A stretch of DNA of 64,000 nucleotides from Roseiarcus sp963822215 (GCA_963822215.1 CAWGGX010000007.1:186001-250000), one strand, 5' to 3'. Positions 1 through 9,300 are shown, numbered from the stretch's first letter. The notes: generated from the sequence alone by a model not told the origin. Translations and numbers: made by a program.

Positions 1-2
1 CG

Positions 3-569
3 GTTTTCGGTCCAGCCATGGACGAACGCAAACGTGCGGCGCAGGCGCAACACCGCGCGATCGGCGCGCTGGAAGACGCGGTGCGAGCACAGGACGCGGA
101 AACCGCTGATCTCCGACGCGCGCGCGAAGACCTCGAGCGGCGAAATCTCGAGCTGGAACATCGAATCCATGAGCAGGAACGCGACCACGCCGAGGCGCTC
201 GCGCGCGCCAACGCGTTCATCAACCGTTGCGCACTCGGAGGGCCGTCGAAGCCAGAGAAACGGCGGCGTTCGACACGCTCGCTGCGGCCGCCGCGAACCG
301 TGAACCGTCAGCAACTTTCGACCGTCCGGCACTCGCTGTTTTTTGACGAGACCTTTTACCTTTCGGTCAACCCGGAAGTGCGCGCTTCGCGCTGCGACGC
401 CGCGCTCCACTATCTCCTCCATGGCTGGCTGGAGGGGCGCGACCCGGGGCCATTCTTTTCGACCAACGCCTATCTCGACCGGAATCCGGATGTCGCGGCA
501 GCCGGGGTGAACCCGCTTGTTCATTACGAGACGCATGGCAAGAAAGAAGACCGGCCCGCAATCGGGTGA
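3..569 (+). CDS. C-terminal part of a coiled-coil polysaccharide-biosynthesis protein (partial)
   Basis: The frame is open to the left edge, so the gene probably begins outside the window; the first internal ATG is at 18. The first 75 or so residues are charged and heptad-like (coiled coil). The C-terminal half carries two copies of a motif of the form FD..FYL..NP.V...LHYL.HG..EGR, ending PLVHYETHGKKEDRP. That repeat is known from proteins of polysaccharide synthesis, often fused to glycosyltransferases. The reading direction matches the glycosyltransferase downstream. No catalytic domain is visible in this fragment, so the enzymatic role, if any, lies upstream. Confidence 0.6.
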   Translation, partial: VFGPAMDERKRAAQAQHRAIGALEDAVRAQDAETADLRRAREDLERRNLELEHRIHEQERDHAEALARANAFINRCALGGPSKPEKRRRSTRSLRPPRTVNRQQLSTVRHSLFFDETFYLSVNPEVRASRCDAALHYLLHGWLEGRDPGPFFSTNAYLDRNPDVAAAGVNPLVHYETHGKKEDRPAIG

Positions 570-691
570 GCGATCCGGGGCCGGCGACGCGGCAAAGCCT
601 CATCAGAGGTTGGGGATAGGCGCGCCGTCGAAAATCTGGGCGCGCCAGATTCCGCTACGCCTCTAACGTGTCGAACTCGTTTGATGGATAA

Positions 692-2152
692 ATGGATAAG
701 CTCTGTAGGATTGCATTTTCATTTATTGTCGATGCCGATCCTCGGTTCGCATACGAGGGCTGGCATCTGGCGCATTCCCTCATGCAGCATTGCGCCGCCA
801 ATGCGAAGGACATTCATGTTCAGTTCACGTCGGACGTCGATCCAAGGACCGTCGATATTTTTGCTTCCATTGGATGTAATGTCGCTACGTTGGAGAGATT
901 TGGTGACGGAAAATATTGCAACAAGCTCGCGCAATGGAGCAATCTAAGTCAGTCAGCTGCAGATCATTTCATATTTCTCGATACCGACATGATCGTTGTA
1001 GCTGACTGTCGCTCCCAATTGCCTACCAATAAAATTAGTGCAAAAATCGTCGATCTCCCCAATCCCCCTCTCGAAGTGCTCAGCGAGGTACTGACCGCAG
1101 CCGGCTTTTCGACGTTGCCGGATCTCTGTAATGTCGATGCCAGCGTAAATCCCACCTATGTCGGAAACTGTAACGGCGGCTTGTATAGTGTACCCCGCCA
1201 ATATTCGGACACCTTGTTTTCGGTTTGGCAACGCTGGGCGCTCTGGCTTCTCAACCACAATGAGCCTTTGGTGCGCGCTGGCAAGGAGAGCCACGTCGAT
1301 CAAATCAGTTTTTGCCTCGCTCTACACGAGACGGGTTTACCCTTCGCGCTGGCGCCATCGAACGTGAATTATTTCATTCATTTTGCCGGCGAGCACTCGT
1401 ATTTTGATTCGGCCCATCCAATTTCCATCCTGCATTATCATAATGAGTCGCTCAATGTGACAGGTGTCTTGGAGCCGAAAGGGGCAGTCACGCAGCTCGA
1501 GACCGAGGCCGTCGCCGCCGCAAACAGGGAAATGGGCAAGAATTTCGACAACCGGATTTTCTGGGACCTGCGCTACATGCATTTCCTGGAGCGTGGCTCC
1601 GGCGTCGGTTCGCGCGGCGCCAATCTGGAATACAAGCGACAGCTCTTGCGGGACCAGGAGGCGGAGAGGGCCAAGTCGGTGCTCGATTTCGGCTGCGGAG
1701 ATCTGGAAGTCGTGAAGGCGCTGTCGTTTCGCAACTATGTCGGCATCGACCATTCCCCGACGGCGCTTGGAATCGCCAAACTCGCGCGGCCAGACTGGAC
1801 TTTTTTGCTCGCTCCAGCCAAAGACGCGCCTCCCTGCGATCTGGTGCTATGTTTCGAGGTTCTAATTCATCAGGAAACCGTGGAGGCCTATCGAGCTGTC
1901 ATCGACTATCTGGCCGGAAAGACCGACGGCACCCTGCTCGTCTCGGGTTATGAGGCATGCACCGAGGCGATCAGAGACAATCCGATGGTGTTTTTCTATG
2001 AACCGCTGAGTGAGAGTCTCAGTCGGTCGGGAAAATTCAAGTCCATAACTGTGGCCGGAACTCACAGTGACGTCGTCATTTTCCGCTGCGCAGCGAAAAG
2101 GCGAGTCGCGGGCTCGGGCCTAAAACGCCTGCTTTCCTCTTTTTGGGAATAA
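692..2152 (+). CDS. Glycosyltransferase-SAM methyltransferase fusion protein
   Basis: This 486-residue protein appears to join two enzymes. Residues 1-300 look like a nucleotide-sugar glycosyltransferase, with the acidic motif FLDTDM (DTD at 97-99) after a hydrophobic strand, as in the DxD metal/sugar site. Residues from about 330 carry a class I SAM-methyltransferase signature, VLDFGCGD, followed by YVGIDHSP, the usual acidic ribose-binding position. A plausible role is adding and then methylating a sugar on a surface glycan; the acceptor is unknown. The start at 692 follows an AT-rich stretch with no strong ribosome-binding site. GC content is visibly lower than in the metabolic genes downstream, which fits transferred polysaccharide genes. 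Confidence 0.65.
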   Translation: MDKLCRIAFSFIVDADPRFAYEGWHLAHSLMQHCAANAKDIHVQFTSDVDPRTVDIFASIGCNVATLERFGDGKYCNKLAQWSNLSQSAADHFIFLDTDMIVVADCRSQLPTNKISAKIVDLPNPPLEVLSEVLTAAGFSTLPDLCNVDASVNPTYVGNCNGGLYSVPRQYSDTLFSVWQRWALWLLNHNEPLVRAGKESHVDQISFCLALHETGLPFALAPSNVNYFIHFAGEHSYFDSAHPISILHYHNESLNVTGVLEPKGAVTQLETEAVAAANREMGKNFDNRIFWDLRYMHFLERGSGVGSRGANLEYKRQLLRDQEAERAKSVLDFGCGDLEVVKALSFRNYVGIDHSPTALGIAKLARPDWTFLLAPAKDAPPCDLVLCFEVLIHQETVEAYRAVIDYLAGKTDGTLLVSGYEACTEAIRDNPMVFFYEPLSESLSRSGKFKSITVAGTHSDVVIFRCAAKRRVAGSGLKRLLSSFWE

Positions 2153-2757
2153 ATAACGCGGCAAACGGGCGACACCGAAATTTTCGTATTGTCGACGACT
2201 CGATCAGTCTAAACGGGCAGCTGCTTTCCGCGAAACTGCGATATCCACGGCCGCGATCCGCTACGGCCGCTTCACGTCGATCTCGGGCATTCAATTGCTC
2301 GGGACGAATGTTGCGCTGCGCGTCGAACTGACGCGCTCGAAGCGTCTTTTACGGACCCTCGCCCCTGGCGCTCTTCTCGCGTTGCAAACCGACCGGGAAG
2401 GTGAAGGGTTTCGGGCGCCGGCCCTTTGCAACGGTGGGCCTGCGGCCGGGGCCGGCGCTCGAAAGCCTCCCAAGGAGGAAACCGCGGGGAGGTAAGGGGG
2501 ACCGTTTGGCGATCGCGCCTATGGGGATTTGAGGATCGCGGACGGCTGACGAGCGAGGCGTTTGCAGCGGGCCGCGCTCAGAGTTTTCAGCGGAAGGGAC
2601 GACGGCGGCTGTTTTCGATGGCGACGATGCGCCGGAGCGAGGCGTTGGCTTCGGTCGCAGGAGGACTGGCGACCTCGCGCGGGCGTCGCGCTCGTGTTCC
2701 GGCGCGCGGCTGGAGGCGGAGGCGATCGACGGTGCGAGGCGGGATGCATGGCGATGG
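2153..2757. other. Intergenic region, probably the 3' non-coding end of the IS91-type element
   Basis: No convincing coding sequence is seen. Short open frames on both strands are arginine-rich and resemble nothing I recognise. The part next to 2758 lies just beyond the stop codon of the IS91-type transposase and is likely the element's terminal region; its exact boundary cannot be placed from the sequence alone. Confidence 0.4.
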
Positions 2758-3052
2758 TCATGAGGTGTCGATCCTGATCCGGCTCGGGGATGGCGATCGC
2801 GCGGGGCGGGGGCCGCCGAACGTCTCGACGACGATCATCCGGCCGCCGCAACACGGGCAGCGGCGCGCAGGGGAAAGGTCATCGGCCTGACTGTCGGCCC
2901 CGGCGCACGAGGGCTGGGGCGCATTGTCCGTCGCGGCGAGCGCCTGGCGGACGCGCTCGATGTTGCTGGCTCGGACCGCGCCGGCGAAGAGGCCGTAGTG
3001 TCGGATGCGGTGGAAGCCGCTCGGCAGGACGTGCAGGAGAAAGCGGCGGATG
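2758..3052 (-). pseudogene. IS91-type transposase, C-terminal piece
   Basis: Encodes the last 97 residues, beginning IRRFLLHVLPSGFHRIRHYG and containing the Cys pairs of RRCPCCGGRM, to a TGA stop. The upstream end is cut exactly where intron 1 begins. Confidence 0.85.
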
Positions 3053-5071
3053 TAGCGTCAGGGTAAGCCCTGGAAAGGAGGATGAACACGTGATCTGAAA
3101 CCTTTCAATGCGATCCAGAGGGTTCAACTCCCTCCCGGCAAAGGCGAGCCAGCCAGCCGGAAGTGAGCCTTGCCGGGCTGACGGCAACGTCAGTCTGGAA
3201 GCGTAGGCAGCAGGTGCCGAAGCCGCGCATTAGCCTCGAAATGCTTTTCTTGTTGGAGCCTTCGCTGTCATTCGAGCGGGGGCAGCATCGACGAGACCGC
3301 CAATGGCCATGGGCTCGTCGGTCCGACCGGGGTCTTGGAGCGGGGCAGAGGCACGGGACGGATCGCCTGGGAACCTGAGAGATCCCGCTCATGCCCACGT
3401 GAGAGCGAGCCGGCAGTTTGGGCAGCCGGCTGAACAAGTGCCCGGGGCCGGTCCTCCACCGATCTGGGAGCGCCATGCGGCGAGCACGAACACTGGAGGG
3501 ATCGCGTGGTGCTCGGAAGCGAACCAATAAGCGACCGGGATTGCGCGAGCGGGAAGTCGTAGCGCCTTCATAGTACCAACCACACGCGGGGAACTGGACC
3601 CACCGGGACCCGACTGAGGGAAGGGAGGCGCCACGGGACGAGAGCCGTTGGCGAGAAACACGGGAGAAGACCTTGAGCTTCGCAAACCTGTCCACGAAAC
3701 GACAACGGATAGCTGCGCTGGCAAGAGCCAAGCGCGGAGCGGCGCTTTCCACGCTGCACCACGTCATCGACCTGGAATGGATGAAGGAGGCCTGGCGGCT
3801 CACCCGCAAGGATGGTGCTCCTGGCATCGACGGCATGACGGCGGTCGACTATGCGAAGAACCTGGAGGCCAACTTGCTTGACCTTCTCGGCCGCATCAAG
3901 TCGGGCCGCTATCAGGCACCGCCAGTGCGACGGGCATATATTCCCAAGGCGGATGGATCGCGTCGACCTCTCGGCCTTCCAACCCTCGAGGACAAGGTGG
4001 CCCAGCGGGCGATCGTCATGGTGCTGGAGGCCGTTTACGAGCAAGACTTCCTTACCTGCTCCTACGGCTTCCGGCCGGGACGGTCGGCGCATCAAGCCCT
4101 GCAAGATCTTCGCACGGGCTTCATGAGCCACGGACTGCGCTGGGTGTTGGACATCGACATCGTCAAGTATTTCGACTCGATTCCACACTCGCACCTGCGC
4201 GACTTTCTTGACAGACGGGTCACGGATGGTGTGATCCGAAGGATGATCGACAAATGGCTGAAGGCAGGAGTCCTGGAAGATGGGCTTCTGCGCCATGCGA
4301 CCGAAGGCTCCCCGCAGGGCGGCGTGATCTCACCGATTCTCTCAAACATCTTCCTGCATCACGTGCTGGATGAATGGTTCGAGAGCGAGGTGCGTTCACG
4401 GCTCGCAGGGAACAGCGCCCTTGTCCGATTCGCCGACGATGCCGTTATGGCGTTCGCGTACTTCCGCGACGCCAAGCGAGTCCTCCGCGTTCTGGGCAAG
4501 CGGCTTCATCGGTATGGGCTAACGCTGCATCCCGAGAAGACTCGGTTCGTCGATTTTCGCTTCAACAACTCGGATGGGTCTCCTCCGGAGACGGAGGGAA
4601 CCTCGTTCACTTTTCTCGGCTTTTGCCACGTATGGGGCAAGACCAGGAGGGGTGGCAAAGCGGTGCGGCAAGTGACGGCGAAGAACCGCTACGCCCGCGC
4701 CCTGGCGGCGGTCACCGACTGGTGCCGGACCAACCGGCATCGGCCGATCAAGGATCAGCACGCCCATTTGAGCGCGATGATGCGAGGCCACTACGCCTAC
4801 TACGGCGTCTCTGGCAACTATCGACGACTGAGCTGGTATGCCAACGAGGTCGCGAGCATCTGGAAGAAATGGCTATCGCGACGAGACCGCCGCAAACGGT
4901 TCCTCTGGAGCCGCTTTAGCGATCTATTGAAACGATATCCATTGCCAGCGGCTCGGATTGTCCATCGCTACACCACCATGAGCGAAGCACGCCCGTGAAG
5001 AACCGGATGCGGGAATTCTGCACGTCCGGGTCTGCGAGGGGTGAGGACAGCAATGTCCTCACCTACTCGGC
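3053..5071 (+). mobile_element. Group II intron 1 with reverse transcriptase
   Basis: A 2019-nt plus-strand retroelement. Its ends are fixed by the interrupted transposase gene: removal of exactly 3053-5071 restores the frame. The 5' end reads TAGCGTCAGGG rather than the usual GUGYG; the second intron has TTGCGACAGGG there. The 3' end shows a domain V-like hairpin (about 5000-5034) and a domain VI hairpin, GGGTGAGGACAGCAATGTCC, followed by CCTACTCGGC. The intron-encoded reverse transcriptase sits at 3673-4998, in domain IV. The long 5' section (3053-3672) is the structured ribozyme and parallels 5268-5888 of intron 2. The domain V strand that normally carries the AGC triad appears to read AAC, as in intron 2. 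Confidence 0.88.
3673..4998 (+). CDS. Group II intron reverse transcriptase/maturase (intron 1)
   Basis: A 441-residue intron-encoded protein from a TTG start just after GGGAGAAGACC. Reverse-transcriptase blocks are visible in order: RRPLGLPTLEDKVAQRA, YGFRPGRSAHQAL, WVLDIDIVKYFDSI, EGSPQGGVISPILSNIFL and the catalytic motif, here FADD in place of the common YADD. A maturase (X) domain follows, with HAHLSAMMRGHYAYYG and a basic tail. No HNH endonuclease is present. These proteins help the intron fold and splice, then copy it into DNA target sites. It is clearly homologous along its length to the protein at 5889-7226, so the two introns are recent relatives. Confidence 0.93.
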   Translation: MSFANLSTKRQRIAALARAKRGAALSTLHHVIDLEWMKEAWRLTRKDGAPGIDGMTAVDYAKNLEANLLDLLGRIKSGRYQAPPVRRAYIPKADGSRRPLGLPTLEDKVAQRAIVMVLEAVYEQDFLTCSYGFRPGRSAHQALQDLRTGFMSHGLRWVLDIDIVKYFDSIPHSHLRDFLDRRVTDGVIRRMIDKWLKAGVLEDGLLRHATEGSPQGGVISPILSNIFLHHVLDEWFESEVRSRLAGNSALVRFADDAVMAFAYFRDAKRVLRVLGKRLHRYGLTLHPEKTRFVDFRFNNSDGSPPETEGTSFTFLGFCHVWGKTRRGGKAVRQVTAKNRYARALAAVTDWCRTNRHRPIKDQHAHLSAMMRGHYAYYGVSGNYRRLSWYANEVASIWKKWLSRRDRRKRFLWSRFSDLLKRYPLPAARIVHRYTTMSEARP

Positions 5072-5267
5072 AACTCGGCGGCGTCGAGCGTCATGGTTTT
5101 GAGCCGGTCGCGTCCTTTGATCCGGTAGTCCTTCCATTTGAAGGTGACGCCCTTCTCGTCGAGCGCGACGAGCCGTGCGTTCGAGATCGCGACGCGATGG
5201 GTGTAGCGGGCGAGGTAGGCGAGGACGGCCTTCGGTCCGGCGAACGGCCTCTTGGCGTAGAGGACCC
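5072..5267 (-). pseudogene. IS91-type transposase, middle piece
   Basis: About 65 codons between the two introns, reading VLYAKRPFAGPKAVLAYLAR and then YTHRVAISN, to DAAE. No other function is needed for this stretch. Confidence 0.87.
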
Positions 5268-5888
5268 TTGCGACAGGGAAAGCTCAGGAGAGGAGAACGA
5301 ACATGAAGTTCTGAAACCTTTCATCGCGATCCAGAGGGTTCAACTCCCTCCCGGTAAAGGTCAGCCAACCAGCCGGAAGCGAGCCTTGCATGGCGTGCGG
5401 CGACGCCCGTCGTGAAGCGTAGGCAGCAGGTGCTGAAGCCGCGTGAGTAGCCTCGAAATTATAATCGCTGGAGCCTTCGCTGTGGGTTGAGCGGGGGCAG
5501 CATCGACGATGCCGTCAAGGTGAGGATCGTCGGTCCGGCCGGGGTCTTGGACCGGGGCAAAGGCATGGGACGGATCGCCTGGGAACCTGTGAGATCCCGC
5601 TTGCGTCCGAACGAGAGTGCGCCGGCAAATGGGCGGCCGGCTGACCAAATGCCCTGGCCCGGATGGGTCCTTCAACCATCCGGGAGCGCCGCCAAGGCGA
5701 GCACGAACAGCGGAGGATCGCGCGGACCCCGGAAGCGAAACAAATAAGCAACCGGGGATGCGCAGGCGGGAAGTCGTAGCGCCTTCATAGTACCGCTGAC
5801 CGCGGGGAACTGGGCTCACCGGGACCCGCGCGAGGGAAGGGAGACGCCATGGGATGAGAACCGTTGCCGGGAAACACGGGAGGAGACC

Positions 5889-7226
5889 TTGGGCTCCGCG
5901 AACCTGTCCACGAAACGACAACGGATAGCCGAACTGGCGAGGACGAAGGCGGGGACAGCTCTGTCCACGCTTCACCATGTCATCGACCTGGAATGGATGC
6001 GAGAGGCGTACCGGCTGACGCGCAAGGATGGGGCACCCGGCATCGACGGCGTGACGGCGGAGCAGTATGAGGCGAACTTGGAGGCCAACCTTTTGGCTCT
6101 CTTGGAGCGCATCAAGTCTGGCCGCTATGTCGCCCCGCCGGTGCGTCGGGTCTACATTCCGAAGGCGGACGGTTCGGAGCGGCCGCTCGGCATTCCGACG
6201 TTCGAGGACAAGGTGGCACAGAGGGCGGTCGTCATGGTGCTGGAGCCGATCTATGAGCAGGAGTTTCTCTCCGGCTCATTCGGCTTCCGGCCAGGGCGGT
6301 CGGCGCATCAGGCCCTGAGTGCGTTGCGTCTGGCCTTCATGGGCCGACAAGGGCTGCGCTGGGTGCTGGATGTCGATATCTCCAAATACTACGACACGAT
6401 CCAGCATCATCACTTGCGTGCGTTTCTCGACAGGCGAGTCACGGACGGCGTCATTCGCCGGATGATCGACAAATGGCTGAAGGCGGGCGTGCTCGAACAC
6501 GGTCTCCTTCAGCGCACGACCGAGGGCACCCCGCAAGGCGGCGTCGTCTCGCCTCTGCTCGCAAACATCTACCTGCACCATGTGCTGGACGAATGGTTCG
6601 AGCGGGACGTGCGCGTCCGCCTCAGGGGGAACAGCATCCTCGTGCGGTACGCCGATGACAGCGTGATGGCGTTCGAGAGTCTCGACGACGCCAAGCGGGT
6701 CATGGACGTGCTGGGAAAACGGCTTGCACGGTACGGGCTGACGCTCCACCCGGACAAGACGCACCTCGTCGACTTTCGCTTTCATCGGCCGGGGGGCGTA
6801 TGCCATCCGGATACGGACAGCGCTACGTTCGACTTCCTTGGCTTCTCCCATATCTGGGCCAAGTCCAAGAAGGGGTTGAACGGGGTGAGGCAAGTGACGG
6901 CTAAAAGCCGGTACGCACGAGCGCTGGCGGCGGTCAGCGATTGGTGCCGACACAATCGGCATCGATCCTTGCGCGACCAGCACGCCCATCTGTCCCAGAT
7001 GTTGCGAGGCCACTATGCCTACTACGGCATATCGGGCAACTCTCGACGCATACGATGGTTCGCCTGCCAGGTCGTGGTGCTGTGGAAGAAATGGCTGGGG
7101 CGACGGCATCGCGGAGAAGGTGCGTTCCACTGGAACCGCCTCAACGCGATCCTCAAGCGCCATCCGCTTCCCCCGGCGCGGATCGTCCACCGCCTTTACG
7201 CCAACGCGCGCGAAACTCTCCCGTGA
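5889..7226 (+). CDS. Group II intron reverse transcriptase/maturase (intron 2)
   Basis: A 445-residue intron-encoded protein from a TTG start preceded at 4 nt by AGGAG. It has the full reverse-transcriptase series (RPLGIPTFEDKVAQRAVVMV, YGFRPGRSAHQ-type block, EGTPQGGVVSPLLANIYL) with an intact catalytic YADD, then the maturase domain ending in HPLPPARIVHRLY. No endonuclease domain is seen. It supports splicing and mobility of its intron. The protein is uninterrupted; the disruption of this intron lies downstream, in the ribozyme. Confidence 0.93.
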   Translation: MGSANLSTKRQRIAELARTKAGTALSTLHHVIDLEWMREAYRLTRKDGAPGIDGVTAEQYEANLEANLLALLERIKSGRYVAPPVRRVYIPKADGSERPLGIPTFEDKVAQRAVVMVLEPIYEQEFLSGSFGFRPGRSAHQALSALRLAFMGRQGLRWVLDVDISKYYDTIQHHHLRAFLDRRVTDGVIRRMIDKWLKAGVLEHGLLQRTTEGTPQGGVVSPLLANIYLHHVLDEWFERDVRVRLRGNSILVRYADDSVMAFESLDDAKRVMDVLGKRLARYGLTLHPDKTHLVDFRFHRPGGVCHPDTDSATFDFLGFSHIWAKSKKGLNGVRQVTAKSRYARALAAVSDWCRHNRHRSLRDQHAHLSQMLRGHYAYYGISGNSRRIRWFACQVVVLWKKWLGRRHRGEGAFHWNRLNAILKRHPLPPARIVHRLYANARETLP

Positions 7227-7262
7227 AGAACCGGATGCGGGAATCCTGCACGTCCGGGTCTG

Positions 7263-8091
7263 GTGCAGCGAGGCTAGCTGCCATTCCAGCGGGTGAGAGT
7301 CCCGCCGACACAAGGAGTCCAGTCCGTGTTGTAGTCATATCCAGCGGCGGGGCGGGCGACCAATCTGCCGGAAGCCTGGAAGTAAAAGCCCTCTGGGGCC
7401 GGGAAGCCGGTTCGATCCGACAAAGGGGGGCGAGCAACCTGGCAGGCCGCAACGTAAGCAAACCGGGAAGCCTCGAAAGACGTGCCCCGCGTGAAGCGGA
7501 TTGCGGGAACTTTGGGAGTGCCGAGCCGCTCAGATCTCGGCGAAGGCCATGTCGGCATCGAATACCTGGACGATAACGATGTTCGAACTCCCCGGGGTCA
7601 TAGAGGACGGCATGCCAGGAAGGAATGGACAGCGAAAGCCCGGAACCGCTCGCGGGTCGCTTAGGCGCTCCCGTACAGCGAAGGCGTTCCGTATAAGCCG
7701 CCGTGCGGCGAAGTCGGGACGTGCCCGCGAGTGGGGCGGATGGGGTCGATTAAGTGATGACGGATCGGGACAGAACAACCCGGACCCGAGCGAGGACCCC
7801 TGGGGCGGAGGACTACCCAACCTCCCACGGCGGTGCATCGACGCGCAACCGTCCCGACACAGCGCGGGATTATCGGGATTGCCAAGCGATGCGCGAAGGA
7901 TGGACGCAAACCGAGCGGGAAGCGGCGTATGCCGGGAGCAGGCTTAAGCCGACCAGCGTCTCGGGAAGGCCCCATCTGATAGGCCAGCCTTCCAGCCGTA
8001 CTGGGGAAAACCCGCCGTACGGAATGATAGGGGGGATCAAGGAAACGTCGGCATCATCCGAAGCCCGGTCCGCGCCTTGATCCTACCCGAC
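7263..8091 (+). mobile_element. ORF-less group II intron nested in intron 2
   Basis: 829 nt starting GTGCAGCG and ending CTACCCGAC, close to the 5' GUGYG and 3' AY rules. Near the 3' end is a domain V-like hairpin (about 8000-8028) with AGCCGTAC, a GGGGAAAACCC apical loop and CCGTACGG. A domain VI-like stem follows, with GGATCAAGG pairing to CCTTGATCC and then TACCCGAC. Deleting 7263-8091 restores intron 2's domain V-VI linker as GGGTCTG-TGAGGGG, against GGGTCTG-CGAGGGG in intron 1. No reverse-transcriptase frame is present; open frames here are low-complexity and not credible genes. It would need a maturase supplied in trans. It lies in the same orientation as its host intron. Confidence 0.78.
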
Positions 8092-8128
8092 TGAGGGGTG
8101 GGGATGGCGACATCCCCACCTACTCGGC

Positions 8129-8846
8129 ACTCGGAGCGGCGCAACGGCGCGAGGGCGGCGTCGAAGGCGCGCCGGTCGGCGAGCGGGGCGAGGTCGCCGA
8201 GGAAAGCGAGGCGTCCGGCCGCATGCAAGGCTGCGAGGCCGTCGAGGAAGAGGCGGCGGAAGAGACGCGACAGCACGCGCACCGGCAGGAAGAAGCCGGT
8301 CTTGCAGGCGATCCAGCGCGAACCGTCCGGCGACAGGCCGCCGCCGGGAACGATGACGTGGACGTGCGGATGATGGGTGAGCGCCGAGCCCCAGGTGTGG
8401 AGCACGGCGGTGAGGCCGATGCGCGCGCCCAGATGCTTCGGGTCGGCGGCGATCGTGGCCAGCGTCTCGGCCGCGGTCCTGAACAGCAGGTCGTAGACGG
8501 CGGCCTTGTTCTGGAACGCGACGGCGCCGATCGTGGCCGGCAGGGTGAAGACGACGTGATAGTAGGGAACCGGCAGGAGCTCGGCCTCGCGGTCTTCCAG
8601 CCATTGCCGCGCCGCGGCCGCCTGACACTTCGGGCAATGCCGGTTGCGGCAGGAGTTGTATGCGACGCGCTCGTGCGCGCAGTCCTCGCAGCGCTCGACG
8701 TGTCCGCCGAGCGCGGCAGTGCGACAGGTCTCGATCGCCGACATGACCTTCAACTGGGCGAGGCTCACGTGACCGGCGTTGGCCTTTCGCCACGCCGCCC
8801 CATGGGCGCGAAAGACGTCGGCGACCTCCAGGGGAGGCCGCGCCAC
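8129..8846 (-). pseudogene. IS91-type transposase, N-terminal piece
   Basis: The first 239 codons from a GTG start at 8846. It contains the zinc-finger-like CRNRHCPKCQ and the HUH block THHPHVHVIVPGG that binds metal at the nicking site. The frame runs on into intron sequence to 8037, but everything after the codons for LAPLRRSE belongs to intron 2. Confidence 0.9.
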
Positions 8847-9033
8847 GCGGTCGTGGTCAGCCGGGCGGCGTTTTCTTCGTCAGGCTGACGCCCAGCCGGT
8901 CCAGCGGGCTCTTGATGTCGCGGACCGTGTTGACGGCGACGCGGGTGTAGAGCGCGGTCGTCTCGAGCTTGGCGTGGCCGAGCAACACCTGGATCACGCG
9001 AATATCGACGCCCTGTTCGAGCAGGTGGGTGGC

Positions 9034-9059
9034 GATCCCCGGGTCAAAGCCCGGGGATC
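9034..9059. repeat. Short palindromic repeat inserted in the recombinase gene
   Basis: A 26-bp perfect palindrome with GATCCCCGGG arms. It replaces the nine bases expected for HSF in the HTLRHSFATH box and adds 17 bases net, shifting the frame. It shares the CCCCGG-TTGA/TCAA-CCGGGG core with the copy at 9301. Confidence 0.75.
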
Positions 9060-9300
9060 CCGCAGCGTATGGGGAGAAACGCGCTTGGAGATTCCAGCCA
9101 GGTCTTTGGCGGCGGTGACGGCGCGGTTGAGCTGACGCGCGGTCACCGGATTGATCGGGTTCTGGCCGGGAAACAGCCACACCTGCGGCCGCGCCGCCTT
9201 CCACCATTCGCGCAGGAGCTGGAGGAGTTGGGGCGACAGCATCACATCGCGATCCCGCTGTCCCTTGCCCTGCTCGACCCTGAGCATCATGCGCCCACTG

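Larger units (their letters stand above)
5268..8128 (+). mobile_element. Group II intron 2, interrupted by a third intron (twintron)
   Basis: A 2861-nt plus-strand group II intron. Removing 5268-8128 joins the middle and N-terminal transposase pieces in frame. Its 5' ribozyme part (5268-5888) closely parallels intron 1, including the shared stretch GATCCAGAGGGTTCAACTCC. It encodes a reverse transcriptase at 5889-7226. Domain V is at about 7222-7262, and domain VI (GGGTGGGGATGGCGACATCC) at about 8095-8128. Between them lies an 829-nt ORF-less group II intron. Without that insert the element is 2032 nt, close to the 2019 nt of intron 1. The 3' end CCTACTCGGC is the same as in intron 1. Confidence 0.88.
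2758..8846 (-). pseudogene. IS91-family HUH transposase gene split by two group II introns
   Basis: Three minus-strand pieces, 8846-8129, 5267-5072 and 3052-2758, form one transposase gene. Joining them gives 1209 nt, a continuous frame of 402 residues from a GTG start. The junctions read through as LRRSE-WVLYAKRPF and DAAE-FIRRFLLHVLP, both typical of the family. Visible motifs are a zinc-finger-like CRNRHCPKC, the HUH motif HPHVHVIVPGG, the RYTHRVAISN block and a C-terminal CPCCGG. The protein would nick and move the element by rolling-circle transposition. The intervening DNA is two group II introns on the opposite strand, so they cannot be spliced from this gene's mRNA and the transposase is inactive. 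It lies 10 bp downstream of a broken tyrosine recombinase, a pairing seen in some IS91-like elements. Confidence 0.9.

Noticed and set aside
2426..3098. Plus-strand open frames of 100-154 codons
   Set aside because: They lie antisense to the transposase C-terminus or in non-coding element DNA and show only Arg/Gly-rich low-complexity sequence.
7501..8080. Open frames inside the nested ORF-less intron
   Set aside because: They overlap in several frames, lack reverse-transcriptase motifs, and cover structured RNA including domain V.
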